Below the pieces are notes generated by a model. The model made no database searches. It saw nothing but the letters and a program-made list of their open reading frames with translations, and was not told the origin of the DNA. A stretch of 64,000 nucleotides of DNA. Origin: Lotus japonicus (Eukaryota > Streptophyta > Magnoliopsida > Fabales > Fabaceae). The stretch is from contig NC_080044.1 in the NCBI RefSeq assembly GCF_012489685.1, forward strand, positions 80,896,732 to 80,960,731, written 5' to 3'. The position numbers and the translations under genes were made by a program. Numbering within the stretch: position 1 is the first letter of the stretch; each line of letters begins with the position of its first letter. Below are positions 24,640-37,700 of this stretch, piece by piece.

Positions 24640-25813
24640 CATTGGCCCACGGCCCATAATTTCTGACTCTTCACCAAAAAATATTGTCATTGTAAGTTTG
24701 TGACTTTTCTTGAGAAAAAAGAGCTACAAGAGACAAAAAAAAAATTGACAAAAAAATAAAAAAAATCATTTCATGAATGCAATTTTTGGTTATTTTATTG
24801 TTTTTGCAATTTTGACATCATTTTGACTTATGAGCGATAAAGTTTTACCTATCAAGTATTTAGTGCAACTGTGTGCTTAAGTAAGAACTTGAATCCGAGA
24901 CTTCTGCTTAAGCTAGAATAATCTTATATCTATTTGGTGGTTTGATGAATCTATTTGGTAAACATCCTTATCCATTTGCCTATTAATTTTTTTTACATAG
25001 AGCAATTTCATTTGACTATTTATTTTATGATAATTGGTAGATAGTAGAAGTTGAGGTCAAGCTCTTTTTTGTGGATCTATACCTAGCGAACCAATTGTCA
25101 CTACACTATGATTATAAATTGGATTGATTAATGCTAGTGTAAATGAATATTTTAAGACAAAAAAAAATGAATGAATATTTCTTAGCGAAAGTTCGCTTAT
25201 GTTGTCCAAACACTCATTATATCTTCCTTTACCATGCATGACATATCTAACACTCGAAGAACACCAACATCACCATTAGTTTCTCTCCTTTCCTATAAGC
25301 ACAATCACTACTATAATGAATCATAATCAGAGCTCATCACTGATATTATCTTTTTCACTTTTTACTGCAAGTAGAATCATTTTTTTCTTGGAGGAAAGGG
25401 GGGTTGAAATTGAAATCCTAACATGATATTTATTTACTATGTACAAATGACATAATATTATGATACATGAAACCTTAGTATAAGACATCTTATTTAGACC
25501 TGTAATTTCTGTTCAACATGGCAATACAATCCTGAAAAACAGTTCAAAGAAGCCACAAATAAACCAGAGCTTCAGGCCTATGTCCAGATCACATCAAGCC
25601 ATCATCACATTTTGTGCAATGTGCAGTAGTCCATCCAAAAATGGACTAGAGCCATTCACTGAATTACATTACAAATATACCTATATAATTGCATGTTTGA
25701 AAACCCTTTTATAATTAATTCTGAAGCCCTAATAAACTCTGGGGAGAAGCTTATTCAGTATTGATTCTAAGGAAAGAGAGGTTGATCCAAACATGCAGTA
25801 AATATCAAGAAGT
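24640..25813. other. Intergenic, with possible SINE remnant near 24850-24930
   Basis: No coding gene is visible. Read on the minus strand, about 24930-24850 contains CTAGCTTAAGCAGAAG and CTCGGATTCAAGTTC, weakly resembling tRNA A and B boxes. Positions from about 25500 to 25813 are probably 3' UTR of the PI4-kinase gene. Confidence 0.35.
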
Positions 25814-28800
25814 CTATTTTGCAAGCTTATCAAGGTGTGAATCCATGATTTGGGAGATGGATTCAAGAAATGCTGATTCCTCCATGCCAGGAAGCAAGGA
25901 ATCTTGAGCTTCACTAATGATCTCCTCAATTTCAGATTCCTTGTTCAAATTTTCGCGGCACATGATGGTTCCAATTGCATAAGGACTGAGACCTCTCGCC
26001 ACCCCTTTCTTCAGCAACATTGTGGAAACACGGAGTGTTCGTGCACACTGAAGTGGAATATCCCATCCATAGTATTTCAAGAGTTCTATGTCTTTTTCAG
26101 CATCCAGAGAATTGATGTAATCAACCGTCTCAGGAGAGTAAGGCTCACATGCTTGTGGCCAGTAAAGCCAATCAAATGTGCAATCTTCAAACTGCAGAGA
26201 AGACAACGTATACTGATATGAGATGAATCTTTTAATTTTGAGCAGGACATATAAACTGATATGTATCAATTCAACACCCAAATTCCTAGTACCTATGAAG
26301 TCTATCTGCCAATATACATCAATTATCCACATACATTGTCTGCATAAGAAAATTAAGTTTCATCCATCTTTACCATTTTGCAAATTTGATCAGATCAGGA
26401 AATGCAAATAATTTCTCTGTAAAATGACTTAGGTTGCGTTCAGGTATCTTAAGTGTTTATCACATAAGTTTTTATTCATAAACTAATTTAGAAGTTCATT
26501 GAAATAAGCTCAACATAGCTTTATAGCTTATAGGTAGATAACGCTTATAATTAGCTAATATGAGTCATTTATGAAAATAAGCTCAAAATAGCTTATAGGT
26601 AGACCATAAGCTATTATCATAAACTTACCCAAACACACTACAAGGCCTAATGCTCAAATAATTACGCTTAAAAATGACTTAGGTTGCGTTTGGGTATCAT
26701 AAGCGCTTAATCTCATAAATTAATTTAAGTTTATTGAAACAAGCTCTATAGTTAGCTATAAACGCCTATTCATAAGTTAATTTGACTCATTTAAGAAAAT
26801 AAGCTCAGAACAACTTATAGGCTTATCCAAACATTGATATAGGCCCAGTTTGGAAGAGCTTATTTGAGCTTATCTGACAGCATAAGCTCTTATGCCAGTG
26901 TTTGGGAGAGCTTATGCAAACAGCTTATGACCCGTCATAAGCTATTTTCAGCTTATTTTCATAAGCTACTTAGGATAGCTTATGAAAAACAGCTTATGCT
27001 TATATACAGCTTATTTTTAATTTATTTCAATAAATTTTCAAAAATAGCTTATGAATAAGCGCTTATGTCATAAGCGCTTATGACCATAAGTGCTTAATTA
27101 AGCTGCTTTTCCAAACGGGGCCATAAGCGCTTAAGCTCAAATAAGCTCTTCCTACAGAGACCGTAATATAATTGAAAATAACTTACATAACCTAAACCAA
27201 CCGACTAGAACAACACATTCTCGCGCTTATGACCATAAGTGCTTAATTAAGCTGCTTTTCCAAACGGGGCCATAAGCGCTTAAGCTCAAATAAGCTCTTC
27301 CTACAGAGACCGTAATATAATTGAAAATAACTTACATAACCTAAACCAACCGACTAGAACAACACATTCTCACATTCACTCTACTCTAAAGATACCAAAC
27401 AATGAAAAAAAGATAATGCATAGAAAAAAAGGATGTAAGGAGAGAAGAATGGAAATGCTCACTTTAGTAGGGAGACAATAGCCATGATCAATAGGAATGA
27501 GCTTAATATTGCCATCTGCTTCCTTTCTAATCAATATATTTCCAGAATGTCTGTCAGCATTAGCCATTCTTATATCAAGCACAGTAATCTTATGCACCTC
27601 CTCCACTGGAAAGGCCCCGGGTCCAATGTCCTCGCAGTTGCCATCATTATTCATGAACTTCTGCAATGACCCTATCTTGACATGTTTTGATGAACCATTT
27701 GGGTGGTAAAACTCTTGGTGCAAGCACTGCACCATAACAGTAGGGGGAACACCAGAAAACCCCATTTCTTCACCCGAGACCAAACGTGGCCCATTCCTTG
27801 GATGATCTAACACATAAGCTGCAACTTCCCTCAAAGCTCCTTCTCCCACCCTTGTGCCTCTTTTCAAACCTTCGCCATCAGCTGAACTTGGCAAGCCTCG
27901 CGGGTTGTTCACAGCCATTGGTTCCTCATCCATGGGCTTAAAAACTGAAACATGCTCCTGACCTGTTGAATCCTGCATGAAGTAAGTCCCTCCTGTGCCT
28001 TCCGAGGACCTAATAGGACGATTTCCTCTCTTCAAACCCTCATATGTGGAGTTGATCATGTCCCTAAGGAAAGGAAAAAAATTGATCTTGGGATTCACTA
28101 AAATTGGTTCCAACCAGAAACCTACACCAGGTGGAATCACTATCTTTGAAACTATTTTAATTTGTTTGGTCCTATTCTCTCCCAGTTTCACTCTTTGATC
28201 AGTGCTCTCACTCTCACCTGGTATGCAAGGTGCCTCAACCGAAAGCTTCAAATCCCTGTGAATGGGTGTGGTCCTAACCTTAGCTGATTTTCTAATAATC
28301 AAATGAATCACACCATCATCACCCTTGCAAATGTCATGGAAGAGACTCTGGTCATCAAGCTTCTCATCATTGCAGAAAAGCTCTTGATCCTCAAGATCAA
28401 TAAAACCTTCCCCTTTTTTTCGAATACGCTGCTTAAGATACCCCACATTTCTATGCCGATCAATGTGAAACTCAAATTCCTTACCGCAAACGGTCCTCAC
28501 AACGATGGACAAAAGATCCGAGAGCCGGAGAACCAGATGAAGAACATTCCCATCAGTGACACCATAGTCTTTAATGAGTGTTCCATTGCGAGCAAGCTCT
28601 CTGCCACTAAAAACCAGCTTCTGCTTCTTCACCACAAAGCCTTTGCATTGCTGAATCCTCAGTTTCACAGAGGCAATGGAATCAGACTCCAACACACGCA
28701 TTGGTGTCACAGCACCCCCCACAGTAAGGTAAATCAGGATTGGCTCATCAGAGCAATGCCCTGATTGACCTTCCCAACACACCGTCTCTTTGCAAACCGA

Positions 28801-28827
28801 ACTCAAAGCATAATCAGCAACTGACAT
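25814..28827 (-). CDS. PI4KG: Type II phosphatidylinositol 4-kinase gamma with two ubiquitin-like domains
   Basis: Two exons (28827-27463 and 26191-25814) give 580 residues, the normal length for the PI4K gamma 4 subgroup. The start is MSVADYALSSVCKETV. Two ubiquitin-like domains follow, about residues 29-106 (including QKLVFSGRELARNG) and 108-182. The PI3/4-kinase-like catalytic domain spans about 265-555, with GTGGTYFMQD, HVSVFKPMDEEP, the catalytic-loop-like NADRHSGNIL and the metal-binding-like IPIDHGYCLP. Arabidopsis relatives (UbDK gamma 4 and 7) act more as protein kinases towards proteasome-linked partners than as lipid kinases, so lipid activity should not be assumed. The 1,271-bp intron is filled with MITEs. 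A leader intron is likely, with a donor at 29129/29128 on this strand. Confidence 0.93.
26432..26832. mobile_element. Two adjacent related MITEs in the PI4K intron
   Basis: The phrase GACTTAGGTTGCGTT opens two neighbouring copies, near 26427 and 26679. Each is filled with AATAAGCTCA, GCTTATAGGTAG and TTAGCTA motifs, and they close with inverted counterparts (ACCCAAACACAC near 26630, TTATCCAAACATTG near 26823). Non-coding, palindromic structure and multiple copies fit miniature inverted-repeat elements. Confidence 0.6.
26842..27122. mobile_element. MITE with GGCCC...TTTGG termini in the PI4K intron
   Basis: The left end GGCCCAGTTTGGAAGAGCTT is mirrored at the right by the complement of GGCCCCGTTTGGAAAAGCAG. 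The interior is made of repeated AGCTTATG, CATAAGC and GCGCTTATG palindromes. It is a hAT-like miniature element by end sequence; no clear 8-bp target duplication is visible. Confidence 0.7.
27074..27371. repeat. Perfect 149-bp tandem duplication
   Basis: Positions 27074-27222 and 27223-27371 are identical as far as I can read them. Each copy starts GCGCTTATGACCATAAGTGC, includes the right end of the neighbouring MITE, and ends GACTAGAACAACACATTCTC. Perfect identity implies a recent slippage or unequal-exchange event. Confidence 0.92.
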
Positions 28828-30836
28828 TTTTCAATGTTCAATCACCAATTTTCTTTTTCTTTTTCTTTAACAAAATCAAAATGGCCTACTTGAGATAAAT
28901 AAACAATGGCTTTGAAACAAAGGGGTATTAGAAAAACACCCAAATAAATAAAAAGATATGATTTTTACAACAATCTGAGATACCCAGATGGAGATTTTTT
29001 TCGCAATTTGAATGAATCGATAATCTGGTGCGGAAATTTTTGGGTCTGAAATGATAATGTTGCAATTATGAATGTGTCTCTCGAAAGAATAGTAGAACGA
29101 ATGGAAGCGAGCGAGAGCGGATTCTTACCGAAAGGAAAGAACCAAAGGGAAATGAGGGAGTGAGAAGAGGTTAAATTGCGATGAATTGATGTTGATGAGT
29201 TGAGATCGTAGCATTTTCCTCCGATATTGATGTCGTCATTACGCTACAGAGGGGGCGAAATTTTCTCAGAGAAGAGTGTGTTGTGTTGTGTCATGTGTGT
29301 GTGAAAGAAAGAGATCATTGAATTGAATGCAAAGAGTAAAGAAAAAGAGAGAGAGATAGAACGACATTGTAGCCGTTGCCTTTTGATAAAGTTTTGACAC
29401 AACTCCTATAACGGGAACATTTTTTGGAATTTTATTTTTATAGATACAATTGATGATTTAATTACTAAACGTGTTCCGGTAGGAGTGGTAAAAAATAGTT
29501 ATTTGAACTTTTAAGTCCAGAGGTCAATTTTAACACCTTAACTTTAAACTTATACTCATTGAAATATGATAAGATGGTAAACATGTATTTAGATGTTTGT
29601 GTAAAATCTATGTTAGTGTATAATTGTTAAGTTCTTCTGAAATATTTGTAATAAATTAATTTTAGAAAAATTAACAACAAATTACAATTTATATTTAAGG
29701 AAACTTTTAACCCGACCCTTGAGTTTTTTTTTTGGAATTGTAACTACATAAAACTAAAAATAAATCGACAAATACACTAAACTCTCAAATGAGTATCAAC
29801 GACGACGACATAGTGAAGATGTCACAACGAATATGGTGGTGATTTGAATCGATGAGGATGATAGACTTAATCGTACTATATGCTCGGAGGTGGTGAAAGA
29901 AGCAAATGTTCGATTTTGGGGAAGAAATAAGAGAGGAAGAGGAAGGAGGAATGAGACTTGTGCATGGATTCTTTGAGGAACAGTTTTTTTAAGTTTGAAG
30001 AGGAAGCAAGGAGAGAAAGCGAGGAGGAAAGAAAGGGATTTGGGGTTCTTGGGAAGATGGGAGATGAAGAAGGAAGTAGACGACCCATTTTCCGGGTAGA
30101 TTTAGGAATTTTTAATTTTAGAAATTAATTTAGTTAGTTTTAATTTTTTATTTTAGACTTAAAAATGCATGAAATTCCTGAGTTTGTAAGAAAAATTAAA
30201 TTGAGTCTCTAATTTTTATTTTCCAAAATGTCATCTATGATAAGAGAGGGATCAGATATATAATATTAAGGAAAGAGATGAGATAAGAAATATAATTGTA
30301 ATTAAAAAGAGAATTGAGTTCCATTTGGTAGGCGTCTTGGCCTTCTTGAGAGAGTTAGTCTCAAGAATTTTAAAATTAATTTAACTTTTTGCCATTTGCA
30401 AAAAAAAGAAAGAGAGATATAAATAAAAAGAAAATGAAAATAAAAAATAAATGTGAATAGACTGAATTATTTCTTAGTGGACTCTAACAACCAAATTATG
30501 GAGGAACATGGGGTTTTATGCCAAGGATTTACTATTTCCACAAAGCCATAATTAGAGATTACTTTTATGATCAAGAAAATTAATAATTAGAGACTAAAAA
30601 AATTTATTCAATAATGTATACTAAATAATTATTTTCTTATATATTGGTAAATTTGTTTTAAAACACATTATGCAGTTTCATTTATTATTTATTATTTTTA
30701 TTCTTAAATTGTGATTGATAACTAATACTTAAAATAATTTTTATATTTAGTTTCTTTATTATTATTATTTTTGAAATGTAGTTTCTTTATCGATGTGTGA
30801 CAAATTATTTAATTAATAGTTAATAGTTTTTTGGTA
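28828..30836. other. PI4K leader region and AT-rich intergenic DNA
   Basis: Up to about 29390 this is the probable 5' UTR, leader intron and promoter of the minus-strand PI4K gene, with GA-rich tracts. From 29400 to 30836 the DNA is AT-rich. A short open frame at 29876-30088 (minus) is Ser/Leu-rich and has no recognised family. Confidence 0.4.
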
Positions 30837-30845
30837 CATATTAAT

Positions 30846-32271
30846 GGGTTCATTTACCGTACACAATGATTTTTTTGTGTATGGTTGCACAAACCTAATT
30901 TGACATGTTATTGTAGGTTCAACAGGTCATTCTTATTTTTACACTTTTGGCCCAAATTTGATATAAATTCTACTTTGATCCATATCTATTATAATTTCTA
31001 TAATAACCCGATAATCATTTTTCAACCGCAAATTCATCCCATCCCCAGAAGGATATTCATCCCTTCCCAAATTTTTTTCTCCAGAAAATCATTCAAACCT
31101 CAAAATCACATTTCAGCCAGAAATTCATCCCTTTTTTTTCAGAAATGTACTGCACCACTATACAACAAAAAGGAAAATTCTTCCAGCTATAATTACATTG
31201 CTAAACATATGCAGTCTTCTCTCTCAAATTAATGGTAGCATTTATTATTTATTGTATGGCCATTATGACTACAGAAACAGAACGAACAAAATGAAAAAAT
31301 GAAAAAACTGAGGAAGTAGTCATCAACAGGCATATGATATCATTTAAAATTGCCCTCCCAATTACTTGATCTCTTTGAACTTATGCTTTTCGTGCCTTTC
31401 TAACATCTGTATCATTTGCATTTTTTGTCACAGCTGGTGCATAGGGCTTAAACCTTCATTTAGGAGCACCTCAAACAGGGTAAAAGTAGTTATCAACAGC
31501 TTCACCTTCCCCAGAAATGCATCCAAACTCAACCCCAACCCTAACCCAGAAATACTTCCATGAAATACCCATCATGCTCAATCACCAAATAGAATGAACG
31601 ATTTTTGCTTGTGGTGCGAGGGAAGCCAAATCGAAAACTTAAAGAAGCCAAATCAGAAAAGATTTTTGCTTGATGATTCAGAAGCCGACCGAAAGAACGA
31701 CATCGACAGCAAAGGACCAGAACCTCAAACCCATAGAACACCAGATCTGGTCGATTGTTGCTTGTGGAGCGAGGGAGATGGTGGCAGCCGATCCGGAGGA
31801 TGAAGATGCAGCACTTATCCTTGCCGTGCGGGAAATTGACGAAGCAACAAGCTCCGAGAGATCCTCAGCCTCACGCGGTGGTGAGGGAAGCAACCCGAGA
31901 AGTAGAGGGGGGATTTGAGCTTACTCTTGAGAGAGTGTGGGGATCTGAGATTGAGTTTTTCTTCCACCATTATCGTAAATACAAGATGGTTTTGGAGAGA
32001 GGGAGAGAGAGAGGGGTAAATAGATGAAGATGAGAGGTAATGGGATGAAGGTTTGGATAATACCCAGATGATGTTTTAAAAGTTAAAGCTGGAAAACTTC
32101 AGGATCAACTTCAAATTATGTGAAATAATTATTGGGATCATACTAGAATTTATTGTAAATATGGGCCAAAAGTGTGAAAAAAGAATGACCTGCTGAAAAC
32201 CTACACTAACAGGTAAAACTAGGTTTGTGCAACCTTACACAAGGAAATCCTTGTGTACAGTAAATGAACCC
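30846..32271 (+). mobile_element. Second long-TIR Mutator-like element with cargo (Pack-MULE candidate)
   Basis: A 1,426-bp element starts GGGTTCATTTACCGTACACA and ends with the complement of GGGTTCATTTACTGTACACA. The inverted repeats extend, imperfectly, for about 110-200 bp (including ACACTTTTGGCCCA at both ends). It is flanked by the identical 9-bp sequence CATATTAAT at 30837-30845 and 32272-32280, which points to the Mutator superfamily. It encodes no transposase. The middle (about 31540-31920) is GC-rich and open in several frames, resembling captured exon sequence. The strand given is arbitrary. Confidence 0.85.
31541..31920. other. Exon-like cargo in the second Mutator-like element
   Basis: Several overlapping open frames exist on both strands, none with an ATG-anchored recognised domain. 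The plus frame includes the acidic segment EDEDAALILAVREIDEA; the minus frame is Ser/Ala-rich. Local GC content is higher than in the rest of the element. I do not recognise the source gene. Confidence 0.35.
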
Positions 32272-32485
32272 CATATTAATAGTTTTTTTTGTTTTTGTAG
32301 ATAAGCATACATTGACAGTTAAAAAATAGTTAATATTTCCTCTTGTAACAAAAAAAAAAATAGTTAATATAGTTAAAAGAGACAAACATTTGGACATAAA
32401 ACGACGATGTCAAAAAAAGAAAAGACATAAAACGACATAACTTTGACCGAAATCGCGTGGCGTGAAAAGTAAGCTACTCGTAGTA

Positions 32486-32494
32486 CTATAAATC
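32486..32494 (+). promoter_or_regulatory. Candidate TATA box ahead of the duplicated PUF-like relics
   Basis: CTATAAATC lies about 20-30 bases before a C-rich, exon-like stretch (32510-32860) that opens the duplicated region. It is the only good core-promoter-like motif at this edge. Confidence 0.35.
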
Positions 32495-32514
32495 ACTGTC
32501 TTGTTACATTTCCT

Positions 32515-32860
32515 ACCAAAATCTCTTCCTCTGTTAACCAAACGCCTCACTGCTTCTCCGACGACCACCACCGTCGTCGAGAATGCTTCCGCCGGTGGTA
32601 TCTCATCGTCTTTCTCACCTTGCGGGTTGATTGTTGATGATGCTTCCGCGTTCTTCTTGGTTCATTATCAATGCCGACGCTGCTTTTACTCACTCGTCTC
32701 TCCGTTGATAATGCCGGTGAAACCCTATCACCAGCGTTCTTGTTCTGCAACATGCAGTGATGGGTTTCTTGATTCAGTTCCAATGTGGGGTTTTGCAAGG
32801 GGTTTTCGTTCATCTTCTAGGAAAATATCTCACGGGTATGAAGATGGGTTTCTTGGTTAG
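32515..32860 (+). pseudogene. Exon-like 5' relic of the duplicated gene
   Basis: A relatively GC-rich stretch with coding-like composition. From an ATG at about 32713 it reads MPVKPYHQRSCSATCSDGFL and continues through GFARGFRSSSRKISHG to a stop near 32860. The upstream frame has no ATG. The block beginning GATGGGTTTCTTGATTCAGT recurs at about 39484, 39765 and 47705, so this is one copy of a repeated exon. The Arg/Ser-rich composition could be an organelle-targeting presequence, but I do not recognise the protein. Confidence 0.4.
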
Positions 32861-33189
32861 TTCAGTTGGCCCTCACACACCCAGGTCAACAAAGTTCTGA
32901 TTTTTCTTATTTTTACTCTCTGTCTTTATCATGTGGATGGTAAAAAATCAATCTTTGATTCTGGTATGTAGTTTTATATTCAAGTTTTTATGGTTTCTCT
33001 TACTTTGCATCTTTTCGTTCCAGAAAGGGTTCTGCTTGGACCAACACCGTCAGATTAGGGTTCTTGAACAGTTCTTGCAGGAAGGATAAAAATATTGCAT
33101 TTTTCTTTCATCTCACAAGGGTATATATTCCACCTCTTCACTTTTTGACATTATTTATTTCATTACTTTAAGCTTCATCTCCTGTTTCT

Positions 33190-34392
33190 TGTCCCTCAAG
33201 GTATCCTGAGAGGGAATCTGAAAGTTGCAGAGGAGCAAGTGCCACGGTTGGAGCTCATAGTCAATTTGTCAAAAAGGTATTGTGTTTTTCATATTTGTTT
33301 TGCTTGCCTTGCCTTCATTTCTACTTGATTGTATGAGACATAGTAGATATTGGACCAGAAGTAAGATTTTAAAGTTAGCAGCAATTTCTTTCAAGTACTA
33401 TGATTCACTGTTTCACAAATTTACTTTACATATTCATGGGTCGGTCTCTCAGATTCTGTCACCACTTGTCTTTTTATTCATTTGATTTGCCGATGTGTAT
33501 GCCTGATATGTTGTCCATCATATTGTGTATAGTTCCTCTGCAGCTTTGTGTATTTTGGTCTCTAAATTGTGTATATTTCCATTAAGTTCTCTTGATTCGC
33601 TGTATTTTTGGCTTTTTTTTTCCTTAGCCAACTTTTTAGCCATTTTGTATGAAATGGAAGTATGTCCCACAGAGTGTTTTATAGTTTACCAGGTTTTAAA
33701 TTTGAGGCTTTGTCCTCTTGCCATTTCACTAATCTTATTGGATAGTTCTCTGTTTATCAAATCACTTCACTTTAGTTTCATTAAGTTCCGATTGTATATT
33801 TTTTTCTCAGTATCTTCTGAATGAGGTGGCGGACAACTCTTTTCGGGTAGCCAAAGATAAGGCTGGATGTTGAGTGCTGCAGCAGTACATTATCCTTGCA
33901 ATGGGAGAAACCAAAATGCGGTTGATTGCTGATATCACAGTAAATGCTGCCCTTCTAGCTGAGGATGCTACCAAAGGTCCTTAACTCTCTCAAATTACTA
34001 GAATATAGCTTACACCTTTCTTGTGCTTAGCTTATACCCTTTTCTTGTGCTGTCTAGGGATGCCTATATGTGAAGCATTAACTTAGATAGAGCAGCAGCT
34101 TATCATATTCGACGTGGTGCATGTGAAGTACTATGCCGAGGTTCGTAACATATGATTATGACTTCATTTCTTATCTCTTCTTTCGTCTATGCTCGTTAAC
34201 TCACAAATACTGCTAGCTGTTTGTTCTATATAATTCTTGAGTTCACTGTTGTTTATTGAGAGATTGATTTATATTTACTCTATTTTCTTATAGCTTGTGC
34301 GTTTTCAAGAACCCCTGAAGCTGGATAATGGTATTAGCATTTCAGATCATGACTCGGCTTTCGTCTTCGTTTTGATCTGGTATCAGGTGGTG
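33190..34392 (+). pseudogene. PUF/Pumilio-like gene relic, copy A (nonsense codons)
   Basis: An exon at 33811-33976 reads YLLNEVADNSFRVAKDKAGC, then TGA (33871-33873), then VLQQY and on to LLAEDATKG. In the second copy the codon matching the TGA is Cys, giving CCVLQQC, a hallmark of Pumilio/FBF (PUF) RNA-binding repeats. The next exon (from 34058) has a second stop, TAG at 34084-34086. A third exon-like block (VRFQEPLKLD...) follows near 34294-34390. Splice borders are preserved, so this looks like a duplicated gene fragment that decayed. With two nonsense codons, a functional protein is unlikely. Confidence 0.7.
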
Positions 34393-34719
34393 TCTTTTAT
34401 TCTCCCCTCATTTTGCTGCCAGTAATGATATATTCTCCAGTGTGTATGTGTTTGTGCAAAGTACAAAGAAAGAAAGCATGATATTTTTATTATGTCTTAG
34501 ATAGGAAGCAAAGCGTTTGATAATTATTTTATTGGTGCCATCTCTATTGCTTTGAATTACATCAATTTCTGCATGCTTAGCAGATTTGTATTCTGGAGCA
34601 GTTAAGACTCACCTAGATGTTTTTAGTTCAAAAACACTTAAAATAACAGTAGGATGAAGTCTGGGTTTGAAAATACAAGCTTTAGATCTGGGTACCATAT
34701 CTTTTGTTGGCTGAATGTT

Positions 34720-37700
34720 AGACAAAGAAGGATGAGCAAAAAGTCTAGGTCGAACAAAATTAGAAAGTGAAATAGTATATAGAATAGATTAGATTAGATG
34801 GGGAGGAAGATGAAGATAGAGAAGTTGGTGTATGTGAATGAGGAGAAAGTGAAATATGGAATAGAGAAGGAAAGGGTGAATATTCAAGTGAACCATTAGG
34901 AATTGAAGGAGCGAGGATGAAGGGGTGATATAAGGAATTTTGGACTCATGAAACTTAACATCGCTAGAGAATTAGAAGGTAAAACAGGAGATGGATTAGA
35001 TGGGGAGGAATAACAAGTTGGTGAAGGTTAATACGGAGAAAGAATTGAAACATGGGAATGAGAAGAAGATGGTGAAAGATAAGTATAAGGATGGTTAGTA
35101 GAAGGAAAGGAGGAATCACACCAAATTGAGTGATAGTTGGAGAATAAGTGATTTTTTGAGGAGGTGAAGTGGTGAAAGAAGGAAATTTGGACTCACGAAC
35201 TTTCACATCTCTAGAGAATTAGAAAGTGGAATAAGAGATGTATTAGATTAGATGGGGAGGGAGAAGAAGGAGAAGTTGATGTAGGTGAATGAGTAGAAGA
35301 AAGTGATACATGGGAAGGAGGAGGAAAGGGTGAAGATTCAAGCGAACCATTAAGATTTGGTGAATCACTCCAAGGTGTGTAATAGTTGGAGAAGAAGAAG
35401 TGATTTTTGAAGGACATGAAGTGGTGAAAGAAGGAAATTTGGACTCAAGACTTTTAACATCTGTAGAGAATTAGAAAGTGAAATAAGATATGAATTAGAG
35501 ATATGGAGGAAGAGGACGGAGAAGTTGATGAAGGTGAGTGAAGAGATGGAAGTGAAACATGAGAATGAGGAGGAGATGATTGGGATTCAAGTGGACCATT
35601 AAGAAATGAAGTAGCAGTATAAGGATGCACTGTAGGAGGACAGGAGGGTTCACTCTAAGGTGAATAATAGTTGGCGAAGAAGAAATGATTTTTGAACGAG
35701 GTGAAGTGGTGAAAGAAAATAATTTGGACTCATGAAATTTATTATTCTCTACGGATGGAATATGAGACAAATTAGATGGGGACAAAGAACAAGAAGGAGA
35801 AGTTGTGAAAGTGAATGGGTAGAAAGAAGTGAAACATGGAATGTGGAGGAGAAGTTATGATACATGAATGTGGAGAAGTGAAACATGGGAATGAGGAGGA
35901 GAAGTTATGAACGTGAATGTGTAGGAATGGTTGACAATTCAAGTGGACTGTTAAGAATTGATGAAGCAAAATATAAGGATGAAAAGTAGGAGAAGAAGAG
36001 GAATCACTCCAAGGTGAGTAATAGTTGGAGAAGAAGTTATTTTTTAAGGAGATGAGTTAGTGAAATAATGGAATATGGACTCATGAAATTGAACATCTCT
36101 AGAGAATTAGAAAGTAGAGTAGGAAATGAATTACATGGGGGGAGGAATAAGAAGAAAAAGAAGTTGGTGAAATTGAATGAGGCGAATGAAGTGAAACTTT
36201 GGATGGAGGAGGATAAGGTGAAGATTCAAGTTAACCATTAAGAATTAAAAGAGCATTATGAGGATGAGCGTTGTTAGAGTATATGCTAGGGTTATCCATT
36301 GCATGTGCTTTGCACATGCATCTCTGTTATTTCTGTTAACAGTTAGTTATAGTTCAGTTATGACTGTTAGTAGTTAGCTACAGTCAATTACATACTGACA
36401 CATGAGTATAAATACTAAGTGTAAACAGAATCTCATTACCAAGAAATTTTATAACTGATTCTCTGTTTTCAATCTCTCTCTCTCTCTCTCTCTCTCTCTA
36501 GATTCTCAATAAGCGCGTAAGAGATGAGGAATCACTCCAAGGTAATTAATGGAGAAGTGATTTTTAAAGGACGTGAAGTGGTGTAACAAAATTTGGACGC
36601 ATGAAATATAACATCTCTAGAAAATTAAATAGTGGAATAAGATATGAATTACATAAGGAGGATGAAAAATGAGGAGTTTGGTGAAGGTGAATGAGGACAA
36701 GGAAGTGAAACATGGGAAAGAGGAAGAGGTTGAAGATTCAAGTGAACCATTAAGAATTGTTGGAGCAGTATAAGAATGAGCAGTAGGAGGAGAGAAGGAA
36801 TCACTCCAAAACGAGTCACATATTTGGGGAAGAAAAAATGATTTTTTAAGGAGATGTAGTGGTGAAAGAAGGAAATCTGGACTCATGAAACTTGACATCT
36901 GTAGGGAATTAGAAAGTGGAATAGTAGTTGGATTAGATTAGATGAGGAGGAAGAAGAGGATGGAGAAGGTGGTGTAGGTGAATGAGGAGAAGGAAGTGAA
37001 ACATGAGAATGAGGAGGAATGAGTGAATATTCACGTGAACTATTAAGAGTTGAATGGGACGTATAAGGATGAATAGTAGGAGGAGAAGAGGAGTAACTTT
37101 GAATTATAGTGGAAAAAGTGATTTTTGAAGGAGGTGAAGTGATGAAAGAAGGAAATTTGGATTCATGAATTTTATGATCTCTACAGATGGAATAGGAGAC
37201 AATTAAATGAAGACGAAGAAGAAGAAAGTGAAGTTGTGAAGGTGAATGGATTGTTTAGGTGATTGGGTAAAAAGATGTTAAACATGAGAAAGAAGAGAAG
37301 ATGGCGAAGATTCAAGTGAACCATAAAGAATTGTTGGAGCAGTATAAGGATGAGCAGTGTGAGGAGAGCAGGAATCTCTCCAAGGCGAGTCATAATTGGA
37401 GAAGAAACAATATTTTAAGAAGGTAAAGTGGTGAAAGAATAAATTTGGACTCATGAAATTTAAAATCTCTAGAGAATTAGACGTGAAATAGGAGATCATT
37501 TGGATTAGATGCTTAGCAAAGACGAAGGGATATCTGAAGGGGGTGATATAGGGAAAGAAGTAAATTTAGACTCACTAAATTTAGCATATCTATAGAATTA
37601 GAAATTGGAACAGTAGTTGATTAGATCAGATGTGGAGGAAGGAGAAGAAAGAAAACTTGGTGTAGATGAATGAGGAGAATGAAGTGAAATATGGGAAGGA

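Noticed and set aside
36473..36499. CT run as a polypyrimidine tract of a real exon
   Set aside because: It lies inside the LTR-like insert, recurs in the second array, and no coding exon follows.
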